A stretch of 64,000 nt of DNA, from the NCBI GenBank assembly GCA_046759185.1, contig JBHIBO010000005.1, positions 1 through 64,000 of the forward strand, written 5' to 3'. The notes under the pieces are model-generated. The model made no database searches. It had not been told where the DNA came from and saw nothing but the letters and a program-made list of their open reading frames with translations. Positions 1-8,338 of this stretch are shown here, piece by piece; position 1 is the first letter of the stretch; each line of letters starts with the position of its first letter. Source of the DNA: JAJISK01 sp046759185. Its GTDB lineage: Archaea; Thermoplasmatota; Thermoplasmata; RBG-16-68-12; JAJISG01. Both the position numbers and the translations under genes were made by a program.

Positions 1-194
1 AGACCACCTACGGCGCCGGCCGCTACATCGACCTGGAGGTCAGCCCCACCGGGAACTACGTCCTGGACTTCAACGAGGCGTACAACCCGTACTGCGTGTA
101 CAGTCCCTACTACATCTGCCCGCTCCCCCCCAGGGAGAACTGGTTGATGGTGGATATCCCCGCGGGGGAGAAGGACTACAAGGCCGCTTCCTGA
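1..194 (+). CDS. DUF1684 family protein, C-terminal end (5' truncated)
   Basis: The window opens inside this gene; the frame starts at base 3 and stops at TGA 192-194, leaving 63 residues. They match the conserved end of DUF1684 proteins: a GRYIDL strand, then VLDFNEAYNPYC, then YSPYYICPLPP-RENWL, then IPAGEK. The family is widespread and of unknown biochemical role. The Tyr/Asn/Cys-rich PYCVYSPYYICPLPP stretch is its signature. The N-terminal part lies outside the window, so length and export signal cannot be judged. A short T-run follows the stop. Confidence 0.85.
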   Translation, partial: TTYGAGRYIDLEVSPTGNYVLDFNEAYNPYCVYSPYYICPLPPRENWLMVDIPAGEKDYKAAS

Positions 195-225
195 GTCGGA
201 CTTGCGGCCTGTCACGCGCTAACAC

Positions 226-240
226 TCTTTTTTCCCCACC
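226..240 (+). terminator. T-rich transcription end after the DUF1684 gene
   Basis: A run of six T (228-233) about 35 bases after the DUF1684 stop, in otherwise GC-rich DNA, is the usual form of an archaeal intrinsic terminator. No stable hairpin is needed or clearly seen. The remaining spacer up to 366 shows no other gene. Confidence 0.4.
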
Positions 241-366
241 GTGAAAACGGGGAGAGAATCGCTTTAAGGCACTGAGTCGACGCAAGGTTACCAGCCTAAT
301 CCCGAGTGCCTTGTTCCACTGGAATCAGGTCCTGGATTCGGTGACATCTAGAGCAGCGGTGCACCC

Positions 367-1932
367 ATGAGATGGCGCGGGAAGCTGACGATCCTGGTTG
401 TCGGCATCATCCTCTTGGCCCTCCTAGTACCCCTTCTCTTCGACCCTGGCGGCGCGGCGGGCTCCGCCCCCCCAGGGAACTTCCCCTCGGGCTACACCCG
501 AAGGAGAATGATTACGACCACGACTGGTGCAAACGCCCCCTTCAACGGGTACGATGGCTACACGGTGAGGGTCACGGGGTTCGACACAGCCACGGAGATT
601 ACAGAGGGGGACATGCAGGCAGATGGGGATGATCTTCGTGTGTTCCATTGGAACGGCACGGCTTGGAACGAAGTGCCCCGAGAGGTCCGCGGCCTCAATA
701 CGGCCGACACGCATGTGATCTTCAAGCTCCAGACGGACATCCCGGCCAGCAGCTCCGACGACAACCACTACATTCTCTACGGCAACCCATCCGCCGGGAC
801 CCCGGAAGCCCTGAACACCACGAATGTGTACTTGTGGTGGGACGACGCGTCCGTCGACCGGGAATCCAGCTACGTGCAGGGCCGCGTCGATCTGACGGCC
901 CATGGCGGAAATTGGGCAGATTCCATCGTGTGGAACGCCTCGGGCTTCTACGACTACGATACGGGGGACAATTTTGCCGACAGCCTGCGGCGGGACTTGG
1001 GGGAGCGGGATGTTTACGTGGAATACGAGGAGTACCAATCCAACGCGTATCAGAACGACATGACGGACGGCCCCCTGGTCCGATGGCAGGGCACCGGAAA
1101 CGGGGCGACCGAGGATAGCGACCACTGGTACTACTACGAGATGGCCGATTCTGCGTTCCAACCCGGGGGCTACGCCTCCCACGACAACATCACGGGGGAC
1201 GACCGCCAGAACACCGTCGTAGGCTATGGGCTCCTGGGGACCTTCCCCCAGAATGTGTCGACCAAGATCGCCTTGAGCTCCTGGGGCGTCAACCCCACCA
1301 GCCTTCGGGCCTGGTTTGACAGCACACCCACAGCTTCCGAAGTCGGCGGTTTTGGCGCGGCAGAACGCTTCTCTGGCACGAATGCGAGCGCCTACGACAA
1401 CGAGGGTGAGGGCCAGGCAGGCATCTGGGTCCAGCAGAGTGCCGGGCGCCTCCAGAACCTTGCCATTCGACGTTATACCGACCCGGAGCCCGCCACGAGC
1501 CTTGCGACGGAGGAAACGCCCGGTCCCTGTGACGCCCTCACGGTCACGACCTCCGACCCTGCCGGTCAGCTCTGGTTCAACGAAACGGTAGAGCCGGATG
1601 GCCTTCCCTACACCACTCAAGTCAACGTGTCTGCCTCCTTCCAGACCGGTGCCACCCCCGCCCTGAGCGTGACGAACGACGGCTCCGGGACCTGTGACAT
1701 CACGATCCGCATGACGAGCAACCCCGGAACAGGCCGTACCATGAAGTTCAACACTACGAACGCCGCCCCCTGGCCTGCCGACCTAACCAAGGAGGTCCCT
1801 TTGGATCCATCGAGTGTCACGGCCTGTTCGAGCGTGACCTCCGGGGGAACGTGCAACATCTGGCTGTGGGTCGACTTTGAGGGTGCGTTGGCAGGCCAGG
1901 CGGTCTTGGACATCCGTGTCGTAAGCCAATGA
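367..1932 (+). CDS. Secreted surface protein, DUF2341-like with shared C-terminal module
   Basis: Codes for 521 residues. Residues 1-32 are a basic start plus a long hydrophobic segment, read as a signal peptide or membrane anchor. Residues about 40-165 resemble the DUF2341-type beta-sandwich (YTRRRMI start, HWNGTAWNEV, NHYILYGNP). The middle is a jelly-roll-like region rich in Trp, Tyr and Gly, suggesting ligand or carbohydrate binding (inference). Residues about 388-521 form a module with four Cys that recurs almost unchanged in the next gene. No catalytic motif and no C-terminal anchor are visible. Probably an envelope protein exposed outside the cell; its partner is unknown. Confidence 0.75.
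   Translation: MRWRGKLTILVVGIILLALLVPLLFDPGGAAGSAPPGNFPSGYTRRRMITTTTGANAPFNGYDGYTVRVTGFDTATEITEGDMQADGDDLRVFHWNGTAWNEVPREVRGLNTADTHVIFKLQTDIPASSSDDNHYILYGNPSAGTPEALNTTNVYLWWDDASVDRESSYVQGRVDLTAHGGNWADSIVWNASGFYDYDTGDNFADSLRRDLGERDVYVEYEEYQSNAYQNDMTDGPLVRWQGTGNGATEDSDHWYYYEMADSAFQPGGYASHDNITGDDRQNTVVGYGLLGTFPQNVSTKIALSSWGVNPTSLRAWFDSTPTASEVGGFGAAERFSGTNASAYDNEGEGQAGIWVQQSAGRLQNLAIRRYTDPEPATSLATEETPGPCDALTVTTSDPAGQLWFNETVEPDGLPYTTQVNVSASFQTGATPALSVTNDGSGTCDITIRMTSNPGTGRTMKFNTTNAAPWPADLTKEVPLDPSSVTACSSVTSGGTCNIWLWVDFEGALAGQAVLDIRVVSQ
1528..1929 (+). repeat. Shared C-terminal module, copy 1
   Basis: Encodes about 134 residues beginning CDALTVTTSDPAGQLWF and ending IWLWVDFEGALAGQ...DIRV. It is colinear with 3917-4318; a stretch of over 50 bases (1630-1682 against 4019-4071) is identical, so the two copies diverged recently or were homogenised by gene conversion. 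Confidence 0.85.
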
Positions 1933-2224
1933 GGGGGAGGAGGGTGGCCAGCCTCCCTCTGGGACTTCCCGGTCCGCGATCTGTTCTGCTTCCTGAAGTG
2001 TGTTACTGTCTGCCCTGAGAACCATGCGGAAAGCACTATAAGCGCTGATGTCGAGCCAGACTGAAGGCGCCAGACTGCAGGCTCTCCAGACGAGGCATTA
2101 TGACACAGGTTGGCGAGGTAGATTCAGGTCGATCGCCTGAGATAACTGCGCCCATCTTACCGGGGCCGTCAGAGCGCCTCGGAACTGCCTCGGACCGCCT
2201 CATTATCGGGAGGGTGGCGGCGGA

Positions 2225-4321
2225 GTGAAGAGGAGGTACATCGTTCTCATCATCTCGTCAGCGCTTCTTCTGTCCTCTCTGATCTTCCTCCCCCTAGAGA
2301 CCCTGGGGGCTTCCACGGTCGTGGATCTGAATGCCGCCACCGCGACAGCTACGGAGCAGAGTCGGAAGGTCTTCAAGAACCCGCGGGGGTTGAGCAACTA
2401 CTACGTGTTCTACCTGGATGATGCGGATACCCTCATCAAGTATGCCTACTCCTCGGATGGGACCGGCTGGACATCGGGGAACGCCGCGGCCCTAATCGCC
2501 CTCGAAATGGTCACAGGAGACGAGTCCTCCTGGGCGACGACGATCTACGATGACGGGACCCAGCTCCATGTCTATCTCGTGTACCATGATGACACGAACG
2601 CCAGGCTCCGGTACAGGCATGGCACCATCGCCGATGCCTCCGCGACGATAACGTGGGCGACGGAACAGCCGTTCGGAGGTTACGCTCAGGAGGCCTACGG
2701 CGTGTCCCTCGCGGTCTCCTCCAACGGAAGGCTCTTTGCCGCCTGGTCGGACGAGAGGAACGCTGGTTTGGAGGTCATGAGGGTCTTCGGCTGGAACGTG
2801 ATTCCGGCTGGAGACACCATATCTGGTGGTCATGCAGGCATCACTGAGAGCGCCCGCCTCATTGTGACGACGAATCCAACAGGGACCGCCAACGAGATTA
2901 ATGCGGTCTACCAGGAGGGGGCCACTATCCTGAACGCGGTGAAGGTGACCGACACCGGTGGAGGCCCTTCCTTTGGAACCAAGAGTACGCTGACGGGACT
3001 GAGCCTAACCCGTGCGAAAGTTTCTGCAGCTACGGACACCGAGGTTAGCGCCAAGACTCACGTGGCCTACCGGAACGGGGCCGCCGTTGTGCATCGGACA
3101 TACAACGAGGCCTCCGGCTTCAGTGCCCCCACGACCGTCCACTCAGCGGCGCCGGACTCCGTCTCCGTGGCGATGGACGAGACGTCCACGCCGGACAAGG
3201 TGTTCGTCTTCTATGTCAAGAGCGGGGTGACGGGCGACCTTTTCTTCAAGACCTCGTTCGTCGATCTGATTTCCTTCGGCTCGGAGAACACGATCAGCGA
3301 CGGCACGGAGGCGATCGACTACCTCTCCACCGGGGTGAAGGATTGGGGCGGGGACAGCAAGATTCCCGTCGTCTTTACGACACAAACCACCTTCCTCGTT
3401 CGGTTCGACGAGGCGGCCGACCCGGCCATTGTCAAGGCCTTTCGAACCGGCCTCCCTGCGGACGATGGGGAGATTACCGAGCCAGCCACCCACCTGGACA
3501 GACTCGACTTGACCGGAGCAGGACCCTCGTGTGCTGAACAAGCAATCAGCCCCGGAAACAGCATCAAGGCCTACGACATCAAACAGGCCGTCACCTACGC
3601 GACCGGGGACTGGACCCTCATCCTCGATTGGAACCTGAACAATCGGGATGCCTTCTCCGCCCGGGTCGTCATTACCAACGCGGTGGGCGCGGAGCAATCG
3701 ACCGTTGTGAACTTTGGGTCTACAATCGTGACCCAGGGTCCCAGTTCGGACCAGACCCTGACGGTCAACAAGGCGACACCTACCACGTTGCTGGCCACAC
3801 AACGACTGGCCGTGTTCATCATCAATGACATGGACGAAACTTTCAGCCTACGGATTGGAAACTTCGACACCACCTGCAACACTCGGCTCGTGACCCCGAA
3901 TCTCGTGGCGACGGGCTGCGACGCTCTTACCGTGGCAACAAGCGACCCTGCTGGGGAGCTCTGGTTCAACGAGACTGCGGAGCCGGACGGGATCCCCTTC
4001 ACCACACAAACCAATGTCTCTGCCTCCTTCCAGACCGGTGCCACCCCCGCCCTGAGCGTGACGAACGACGGGTCCGGGACCTGTGACATCACGATTCGCC
4101 TCATGAGCAATCCGGGGACGGGTCGTACCATGAAGTTCAACACAACGAACAATGCCCCCTGGCCGACGGACAACTCCCGAGAAGTTCCCCTCTCCCCCTC
4201 ATCGGTAATCGTGTGTAGTTCCGTTGCGCCTACGGGCACCTGTGATATCTGGCTGTGGGCGGACTACGAGAACGCGGTGAGCGGGCAATCCCTCGCTGAC
4301 GTGCGCGTGGAGACCATCTGA
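2225..4321 (+). CDS. Secreted beta-propeller-like surface protein with shared C-terminal module
   Basis: Codes for 698 residues from a GTG start. Residues 1-30 are a classical signal peptide ending LGAS. Residues about 30-400 contain repeated short blocks (YYVFYLDDADTLI, GTQLHVYLVYHDD, GRLFAAWSDERN, THVAYRNGAAVVH, DKVFVFYVKSG) with the rhythm of sialidase-like beta-propeller blades. A middle domain at about 440-560 precedes the C-terminal module shared with the upstream gene. No catalytic Asp-box is clearly conserved, so enzymatic activity is not claimed. The 292 bases upstream hold no gene. The 3' end is duplicated in the remnant that follows. Confidence 0.75.
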   Translation: MKRRYIVLIISSALLLSSLIFLPLETLGASTVVDLNAATATATEQSRKVFKNPRGLSNYYVFYLDDADTLIKYAYSSDGTGWTSGNAAALIALEMVTGDESSWATTIYDDGTQLHVYLVYHDDTNARLRYRHGTIADASATITWATEQPFGGYAQEAYGVSLAVSSNGRLFAAWSDERNAGLEVMRVFGWNVIPAGDTISGGHAGITESARLIVTTNPTGTANEINAVYQEGATILNAVKVTDTGGGPSFGTKSTLTGLSLTRAKVSAATDTEVSAKTHVAYRNGAAVVHRTYNEASGFSAPTTVHSAAPDSVSVAMDETSTPDKVFVFYVKSGVTGDLFFKTSFVDLISFGSENTISDGTEAIDYLSTGVKDWGGDSKIPVVFTTQTTFLVRFDEAADPAIVKAFRTGLPADDGEITEPATHLDRLDLTGAGPSCAEQAISPGNSIKAYDIKQAVTYATGDWTLILDWNLNNRDAFSARVVITNAVGAEQSTVVNFGSTIVTQGPSSDQTLTVNKATPTTLLATQRLAVFIINDMDETFSLRIGNFDTTCNTRLVTPNLVATGCDALTVATSDPAGELWFNETAEPDGIPFTTQTNVSASFQTGATPALSVTNDGSGTCDITIRLMSNPGTGRTMKFNTTNNAPWPTDNSREVPLSPSSVIVCSSVAPTGTCDIWLWADYENAVSGQSLADVRVETI
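3917..4318 (+). repeat. Shared C-terminal module, copy 2
   Basis: Second copy of the module at 1528-1929, beginning CDALTVATSDPAGELWF and ending IWLWADYENAVSGQ...DVRV. The last 70 bases are echoed a third time at 4501-4571, exactly 250 bases further on. Confidence 0.85.
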
Positions 4322-4334
4322 CGAAGGAGGTAAG

Positions 4335-4571
4335 ATGATGAAGGAAGACGGAGGTGTAGTGGTCCGGGCGTCCTCAGATGGGAGCGCTCCGCTTGCCTCC
4401 AGCTTGTTCCATTTCTTGATATTTCTGATTTTCTCGCGTGAGAACTGGGGCGAAAACGCCTTTAGAACCCCTCAGCCAAACTGGGGTACACTCCAGACTA
4501 GGCTGTGGGCTGACTCTGGAAGCGCGCTCGAGGGCCACTCATCGGCCAACGTGCGCGTGGTAAGCATGTAG
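4335..4571 (+). pseudogene. Degraded third copy of the surface-protein C-terminus
   Basis: A 78-codon frame sits behind a strong Shine-Dalgarno (AAGGAGGT at 4324). Its last 24 residues (RLWADSGSALEGHSSANVRV) align with the end of the shared module in the preceding gene, and the DNA at 4501-4571 matches 4251-4321 at a constant 250-base offset including the stop. The preceding 50 residues have no signal peptide and no similarity to the module body. It reads as the leftover of a collapsed third family member joined to an intact ribosome-binding site. It could still be translated as a small protein. Confidence 0.6.
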
Positions 4572-4595
4572 AACGAACCTAAGGAGGTTAAGCGA

Positions 4596-5117
4596 ATGAA
4601 ATACACAGCGTGGATCGTGGGCTTGGGCTTACTCACCCTGGCAATCCTGCCCGGCTTGTCGGGGAACGCCCTCGCCGCCACCCAGGACGTGACCACGACC
4701 TGGAACGTCGCGCAGGACACCTCGTTCAGCGTGTCATTCCCGGCCACCCACACCGGCATCGACTTCGATCCGGCCAGTGGAACGTTCACGAACCTGGCGG
4801 CCACGGACCAGACGGACGCCCAGTGGGGCTACCGTGTGACCAACGACGGAAACGTCAACATCGACGTCGGGGCGGTGTTCACCAGTGCCTTCCCGGCGGG
4901 CGTCACCGAGTTCCGGACCTGCACTGCCTCCAGCGGCGGAGCCCCCAGCGGCTCCTGCTGGTGGTGGACCGACACCAATGAGACGACCAACACCCAGACC
5001 ATCATCAGCGCCCTAACGCCTGGCTCGAACGCCGACCGTTGGGCGTGGACCACGGGAAGTGGTGTCATTGCCGGCTCGTACGGACGGGTCTACCGGCTCT
5101 CGTCGACCGCGGTCTAA
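4596..5117 (+). CDS. Small secreted beta-rich protein
   Basis: Codes for 173 residues. A strong AAGGAGGT Shine-Dalgarno lies about 10 bases before the ATG. Residues 1-28 form a signal peptide ending NALAA. The mature part is Thr/Asn/Gly-rich and beta-prone, with two Cys, a SCWWWTD block and a VTNDGNVNIDV stretch resembling VTNDGSGTCDI in the two larger surface proteins, so it probably has the same fold class. The size and the tight position before a membrane-anchored protein suggest a structural or fibre-like subunit, which is inference only. Its 3' end overlaps the next reading frame by about 59 bases. Confidence 0.65.
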   Translation: MKYTAWIVGLGLLTLAILPGLSGNALAATQDVTTTWNVAQDTSFSVSFPATHTGIDFDPASGTFTNLAATDQTDAQWGYRVTNDGNVNIDVGAVFTSAFPAGVTEFRTCTASSGGAPSGSCWWWTDTNETTNTQTIISALTPGSNADRWAWTTGSGVIAGSYGRVYRLSSTAV

Positions 5118-6147
5118 ACAGGCTCGGGCCAAAGAGGCCAAGGCGAAACCCAACGCGAAGTGGCTTGCAGTTAAGCAGAAGCTTCGTGGGGTGCGCGGAT
5201 GGCTAGCGATAGCCGTTGTCGCCGCCGTCGTGGTCTCCACCTATCTGGCCCTCATCCTGCCCCCGGCCGCCACAGGACCGGTCCCTGGTGAGGGGGAGTT
5301 CAACTACGGCGAGACTCTGATCCAAGGTCCCCTGCAGTTCTCGCCAACCTACAACGCCTGTACGAACGACTATCGGCCCACGTACGGAGCGACGTGCGCT
5401 GACCTGGGCACCATCTTCAGCCCGCTGCCCCAGGTGCCCGCCGACATGGCGGACGTCTCGGATCGGGTGTTCCGGAACGCCCAGGGTTTCATCACCATGG
5501 GTCGCATCACGGAGCCCTATTGGGGCAACCCTGAGTTCTACCCTGGCTGGTCCCAGGCTCACTTCGACGACGTGTACATGACGGATCGCTCGGGGATCGT
5601 GACCCCCATCGGGTTCGGGGCCTACCCGAGCATCACCCAGGTCGTGACGCGTCCGACCTCGGACACCTGGACCTTCACCTTCTTCCTGAAGGACGGATGG
5701 GGGTTGACCCACTGGCAGGGCATGGTCCTGGACCTCTACCTCCCCCCGACGGCCCTGAAGGCCAGCTTCGACGAGCCGTTGCTGGATGAGGCGGGAGACC
5801 CGGTCACTCAGGACACGGCGGCTGCGGCGGGGATGAACCCCCGGTTCACCTTCGCACACGACCCTGTCTACGCCTCCTTCGAGGAGGACCTGCTGTTCCC
5901 CCTGGAGGCGGATCAACGGATGGTGGTCCTGGAGCCCAACTACCCGAGCTTCCGCTCGGGTTGGGTCCGGGCCATCACGGTGGATGTGGACTTGGGCGCC
6001 CTCCCGCAGGGCACCTGGTTCTTCCTGGTGAAGGCCGGAATCCCCACGCCGGAGATCGGGGAGCTGTACTTCTACGAGTACGGCAACTTCTACCAGCCCA
6101 GCGGCTTCGACATCGTGCTGTTCCAGGGCATGATCGTGGTGGTGTGA
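5059..6147 (+). CDS. Signal-anchored extracytoplasmic protein, unknown function
   Basis: Up to 362 residues. The N-terminus is very basic (Lys/Arg-rich, about 40 residues), followed by one membrane helix (WLAIAVVAAVVVSTYLALIL) and a large outside domain with many aromatic residues. The start is uncertain: GTG 5059 gives a 59-base overlap with the previous gene, while GTG 5191 lies right before the helix and avoids it. The first would keep the basic cytoplasmic tail. No known domain is recognised. It ends 4 bases before the next gene, so 4596-7654 looks like one operon of surface-layer components. Confidence 0.65.
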   Translation: MVSLPARTDGSTGSRRPRSKQARAKEAKAKPNAKWLAVKQKLRGVRGWLAIAVVAAVVVSTYLALILPPAATGPVPGEGEFNYGETLIQGPLQFSPTYNACTNDYRPTYGATCADLGTIFSPLPQVPADMADVSDRVFRNAQGFITMGRITEPYWGNPEFYPGWSQAHFDDVYMTDRSGIVTPIGFGAYPSITQVVTRPTSDTWTFTFFLKDGWGLTHWQGMVLDLYLPPTALKASFDEPLLDEAGDPVTQDTAAAAGMNPRFTFAHDPVYASFEEDLLFPLEADQRMVVLEPNYPSFRSGWVRAITVDVDLGALPQGTWFFLVKAGIPTPEIGELYFYEYGNFYQPSGFDIVLFQGMIVVV

Positions 6148-6151
6148 ACGC

Positions 6152-7654
6152 ATGGGATGGCGAAGGGGATGGCTCTGGTTCCCCACACTCGTGGGTCTGG
6201 CCATTCTCTTCGCTGTCCCGGCTACCGCCCTGGATGTCGGTGTCGGGTGGAACCTGGAGAACGCCCCAACGGTCGTGACCGTCGGGGTTGCCGACGTCGC
6301 GCAAGACTCGGCCCTTCTGCAAGGCAATCTCGCTGGGCTGGGAGGGGAACCCACGGTCCAGGTGAACTTCGAGTGGGGCACGTCCCCGGCCCTCGGTCGG
6401 GAGACGACGCCGCAGACGTTGAGCGTTCCCGCGCCCTTTGAGGCGTCGGTCCAGGGACTAACGCCGGATACGACGTATTACTACCGCGCCAAGGCCGCGG
6501 GGAACGGAACCGCCCTTGGGGAGACCCTCAACTTCCAGACGTCGCCCGCCACCACCACCCAGGATCTCTTTTCGCAGCTCTGGCTGTGGCTCGTCCTAGC
6601 CGCCATCGCGGCGGTGATGGGCTTTCTCCTCACGAGGAGGCAGCTGGCCGCCCGCCGGAAGCCGGGAGAGCCTGGCGGGGCCGGGCAGAAGACGAGCAAG
6701 CCCAAGAAGGCCCGTGGGGGCCTCTTCGCGAAGACCGGTGGAGTCTTGGCTGTCGCCAAGGAGGCTTCGAAGACCCCCGCGGCAGACCTCAAGGGGGGCG
6801 TCGACGCAGCGCCTCGCGCAGGCATTCTCTGTCCGCACTGTGGCATCGAGCTCAAAGCCACCGCCGTCTATTGCTACGGTTGCGGCCGCGGGCTGACGGA
6901 AGGGGCCGACCTGGATGAGAGAGTGGAACGCGCTAGGGGAGTTCTGGCGAGGAACGAGCGAGACCGGGACGCCCTGTTCACCGTGGGGGCCCACCTCGCC
7001 GCGGCGGGCGAAGCGACGGAAGCCATCGAGGTACTGAACAAGCTTACCCTGCTGGATCCCGATTATCCGGGTCTCTGGTGGGTCAAGGCCCGCGCGTTCG
7101 AGGCACTGGGTAACCCCAAGGCCGCGGAGGCGGCCATGGTTCGGGCCATGAAGAACGACGAAAGTGCGGGCGTGGAGGCCCTGCTGACGGCCGCCGGCGG
7201 AACCGCAGCAACCGTCGCAACGGCTACGCCGGCTCCGGCTCCTTCCAAGAAGGAGACCGAGGATGCTCCCGAGGAAGCAACGGGAGAGGCCGCGACCTGT
7301 CCTCACTGTTCCGCGACCATCGAGTTCGGGGAGGGGAACTGTCCCAGCTGCGGCCACTCGGTCCTCGAGCAGGGCGAGGCGCTCGAGGAGAAGGTGGGGC
7401 GGGCGATCGCGATTCTGGAATTGGACGAGGACGACACGGACGCCCTCTTCACCCTCGGGGCCTACCTCCTGTTGGATGGGAAGGCGGAGAAGGCCCTCGA
7501 GACCCTGAACCGCCTGACGCTCCTCGATCCCAGCTACCCCGGCCTCTGGTGGGTGAAGGCGCAGGTCTTCGAGAAGCTCGGGAACAAGAAGGCGGCGGAG
7601 TCGGCCATCGCTCGTGCTCAGCAAGGCGAAGCAGAGTGGGAGAAGGAGGAGTAG
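6152..7654 (+). CDS. Membrane protein: outside FNIII-like domain, inside duplicated zinc-ribbon/TPR
   Basis: Codes for 500 residues. Signal peptide at 1-26; a fibronectin-III-like domain at about 40-130 (LTPDTTYYYRAKA signature); a membrane helix at about 144-164; then a basic linker. The cytoplasmic half is an internal duplication: zinc ribbon CPHC...CYGC (about 228-246) plus TPR-like helices (about 255-345), then zinc ribbon CPHC...CPSC (about 383-401) plus matching helices (about 410-495). The two units share DALFT-GA, LTLLDP-YPGLWWVKA and KAAE blocks. It may connect the external surface proteins encoded upstream to an internal partner; that role is inferred from topology alone. Confidence 0.75.
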   Translation: MGWRRGWLWFPTLVGLAILFAVPATALDVGVGWNLENAPTVVTVGVADVAQDSALLQGNLAGLGGEPTVQVNFEWGTSPALGRETTPQTLSVPAPFEASVQGLTPDTTYYYRAKAAGNGTALGETLNFQTSPATTTQDLFSQLWLWLVLAAIAAVMGFLLTRRQLAARRKPGEPGGAGQKTSKPKKARGGLFAKTGGVLAVAKEASKTPAADLKGGVDAAPRAGILCPHCGIELKATAVYCYGCGRGLTEGADLDERVERARGVLARNERDRDALFTVGAHLAAAGEATEAIEVLNKLTLLDPDYPGLWWVKARAFEALGNPKAAEAAMVRAMKNDESAGVEALLTAAGGTAATVATATPAPAPSKKETEDAPEEATGEAATCPHCSATIEFGEGNCPSCGHSVLEQGEALEEKVGRAIAILELDEDDTDALFTLGAYLLLDGKAEKALETLNRLTLLDPSYPGLWWVKAQVFEKLGNKKAAESAIARAQQGEAEWEKEE

Positions 7655-7693
7655 CCTCGCGAGAGGCAGAGAGCCCTTCCTTCCGGGCTCAGC

Positions 7694-7948
7694 CTAGGAC
7701 ATCCGGTAGACAAGATCTCCGGGTCTGACTCGCTCCTTGACCTTGACCCCCACGGACTGGCCCTGCTTCGCTCCCTCCACCACATCGTGCTCGATCTGCA
7801 TGGACTCCACCTCCTGGGAGAAGTCCGTCGTGGCGCCTTGGACGTGGATGGTGTCGCCGACGCGGAGGGCCCCGTCGGTGAGCTCAATGGCCGCCACGCT
7901 GGGCTGGGCGAAGAACTTGAACACCCGGCCGACCCTCGTCTGCTCCAT
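7694..7948 (-). CDS. EF-Tu domain-2-like small translation-factor beta-barrel protein
   Basis: Codes for 84 residues making up a single beta-barrel of the type found as domain 2 in EF-Tu and related GTPases: VGRVFKFFAQPSVAAIEL, then LRVGDTIHVQG, MQIEHDVVEGAKQGQ and VRPGDLVY. There is no GTPase domain. Stand-alone proteins of this kind are common in archaea and bacteria, but their role is not established. It is divergently transcribed from the Lsm gene, sharing a 134-base promoter region, and converges with the TPR membrane-protein gene. Confidence 0.8.
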   Translation of the reverse strand: MEQTRVGRVFKFFAQPSVAAIELTDGALRVGDTIHVQGATTDFSQEVESMQIEHDVVEGAKQGQSVGVKVKERVRPGDLVYRMS

Positions 7949-8082
7949 GGGACCGAGGGGCCATGGGAGGGATTTTCTAAAAAGCTTCCCGCCGCCGAGG
8001 GGGGACGCAGTGCCGTGCTCCAGGGGACCCCCAGGCGTAACAAACCTTTAAGGTCAGAGGGGAAGTTCGCGGGGCGGTCGTT
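7949..8082. promoter_or_regulatory. Divergent promoter region, EF-Tu-like gene and lsm
   Basis: A TATA-like CCTTTAAGG (about 8045-8053) precedes the Lsm start by about 30 bases. On the other strand an AT-rich CTTTTTAGAAA stretch near 7973-7985 can serve the leftward gene. No coding sequence fits here. Confidence 0.5.
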
Positions 8083-8298
8083 ATGGTTCAGCCCCTTCAG
8101 ATTCTGGAGAGATCCCTCAACAAGAAGATCTCCCTCATCTTGAAGGACGACCGGGTCCTCGTCGGCACCCTCATCGGCTACGACGACTACATGAACATGG
8201 TCTTGGAAGACACGGAGGAGACCCAGGGGGAGCAGGTGAGGCGCGTCGGCACCGTCGTGCTCCGGGGGAACAACGTGGTCACCATCGCCCCTGAATGA
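8083..8298 (+). CDS. lsm: Sm-like archaeal protein (SmAP/Lsm)
   Basis: Codes for 71 residues, the usual length of an archaeal Sm protein. Sm1 motif: KKISLILKDDRVLVGTLIGYDDYMNMVLED; Sm2 motif: VGTVVLRGNNVVTI with the RG dipeptide that forms the uridine-binding pocket. Such proteins form homo-heptameric rings that bind U-rich RNA and act in RNA metabolism. The start is close to its TATA box, giving a very short leader. The sugar nucleotidyltransferase gene follows 40 bases downstream. Confidence 0.95.
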   Translation: MVQPLQILERSLNKKISLILKDDRVLVGTLIGYDDYMNMVLEDTEETQGEQVRRVGTVVLRGNNVVTIAPE

Positions 8299-8338
8299 AC
8301 CACTTTCAGTCCCTTCGTTTCCAGGGGAAGGGCGTGTA

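Noticed and set aside
424..1620. 398-codon minus-strand frame over the first surface protein
   Set aside because: The plus strand has a signal peptide and a module repeated elsewhere; the minus frame has neither.
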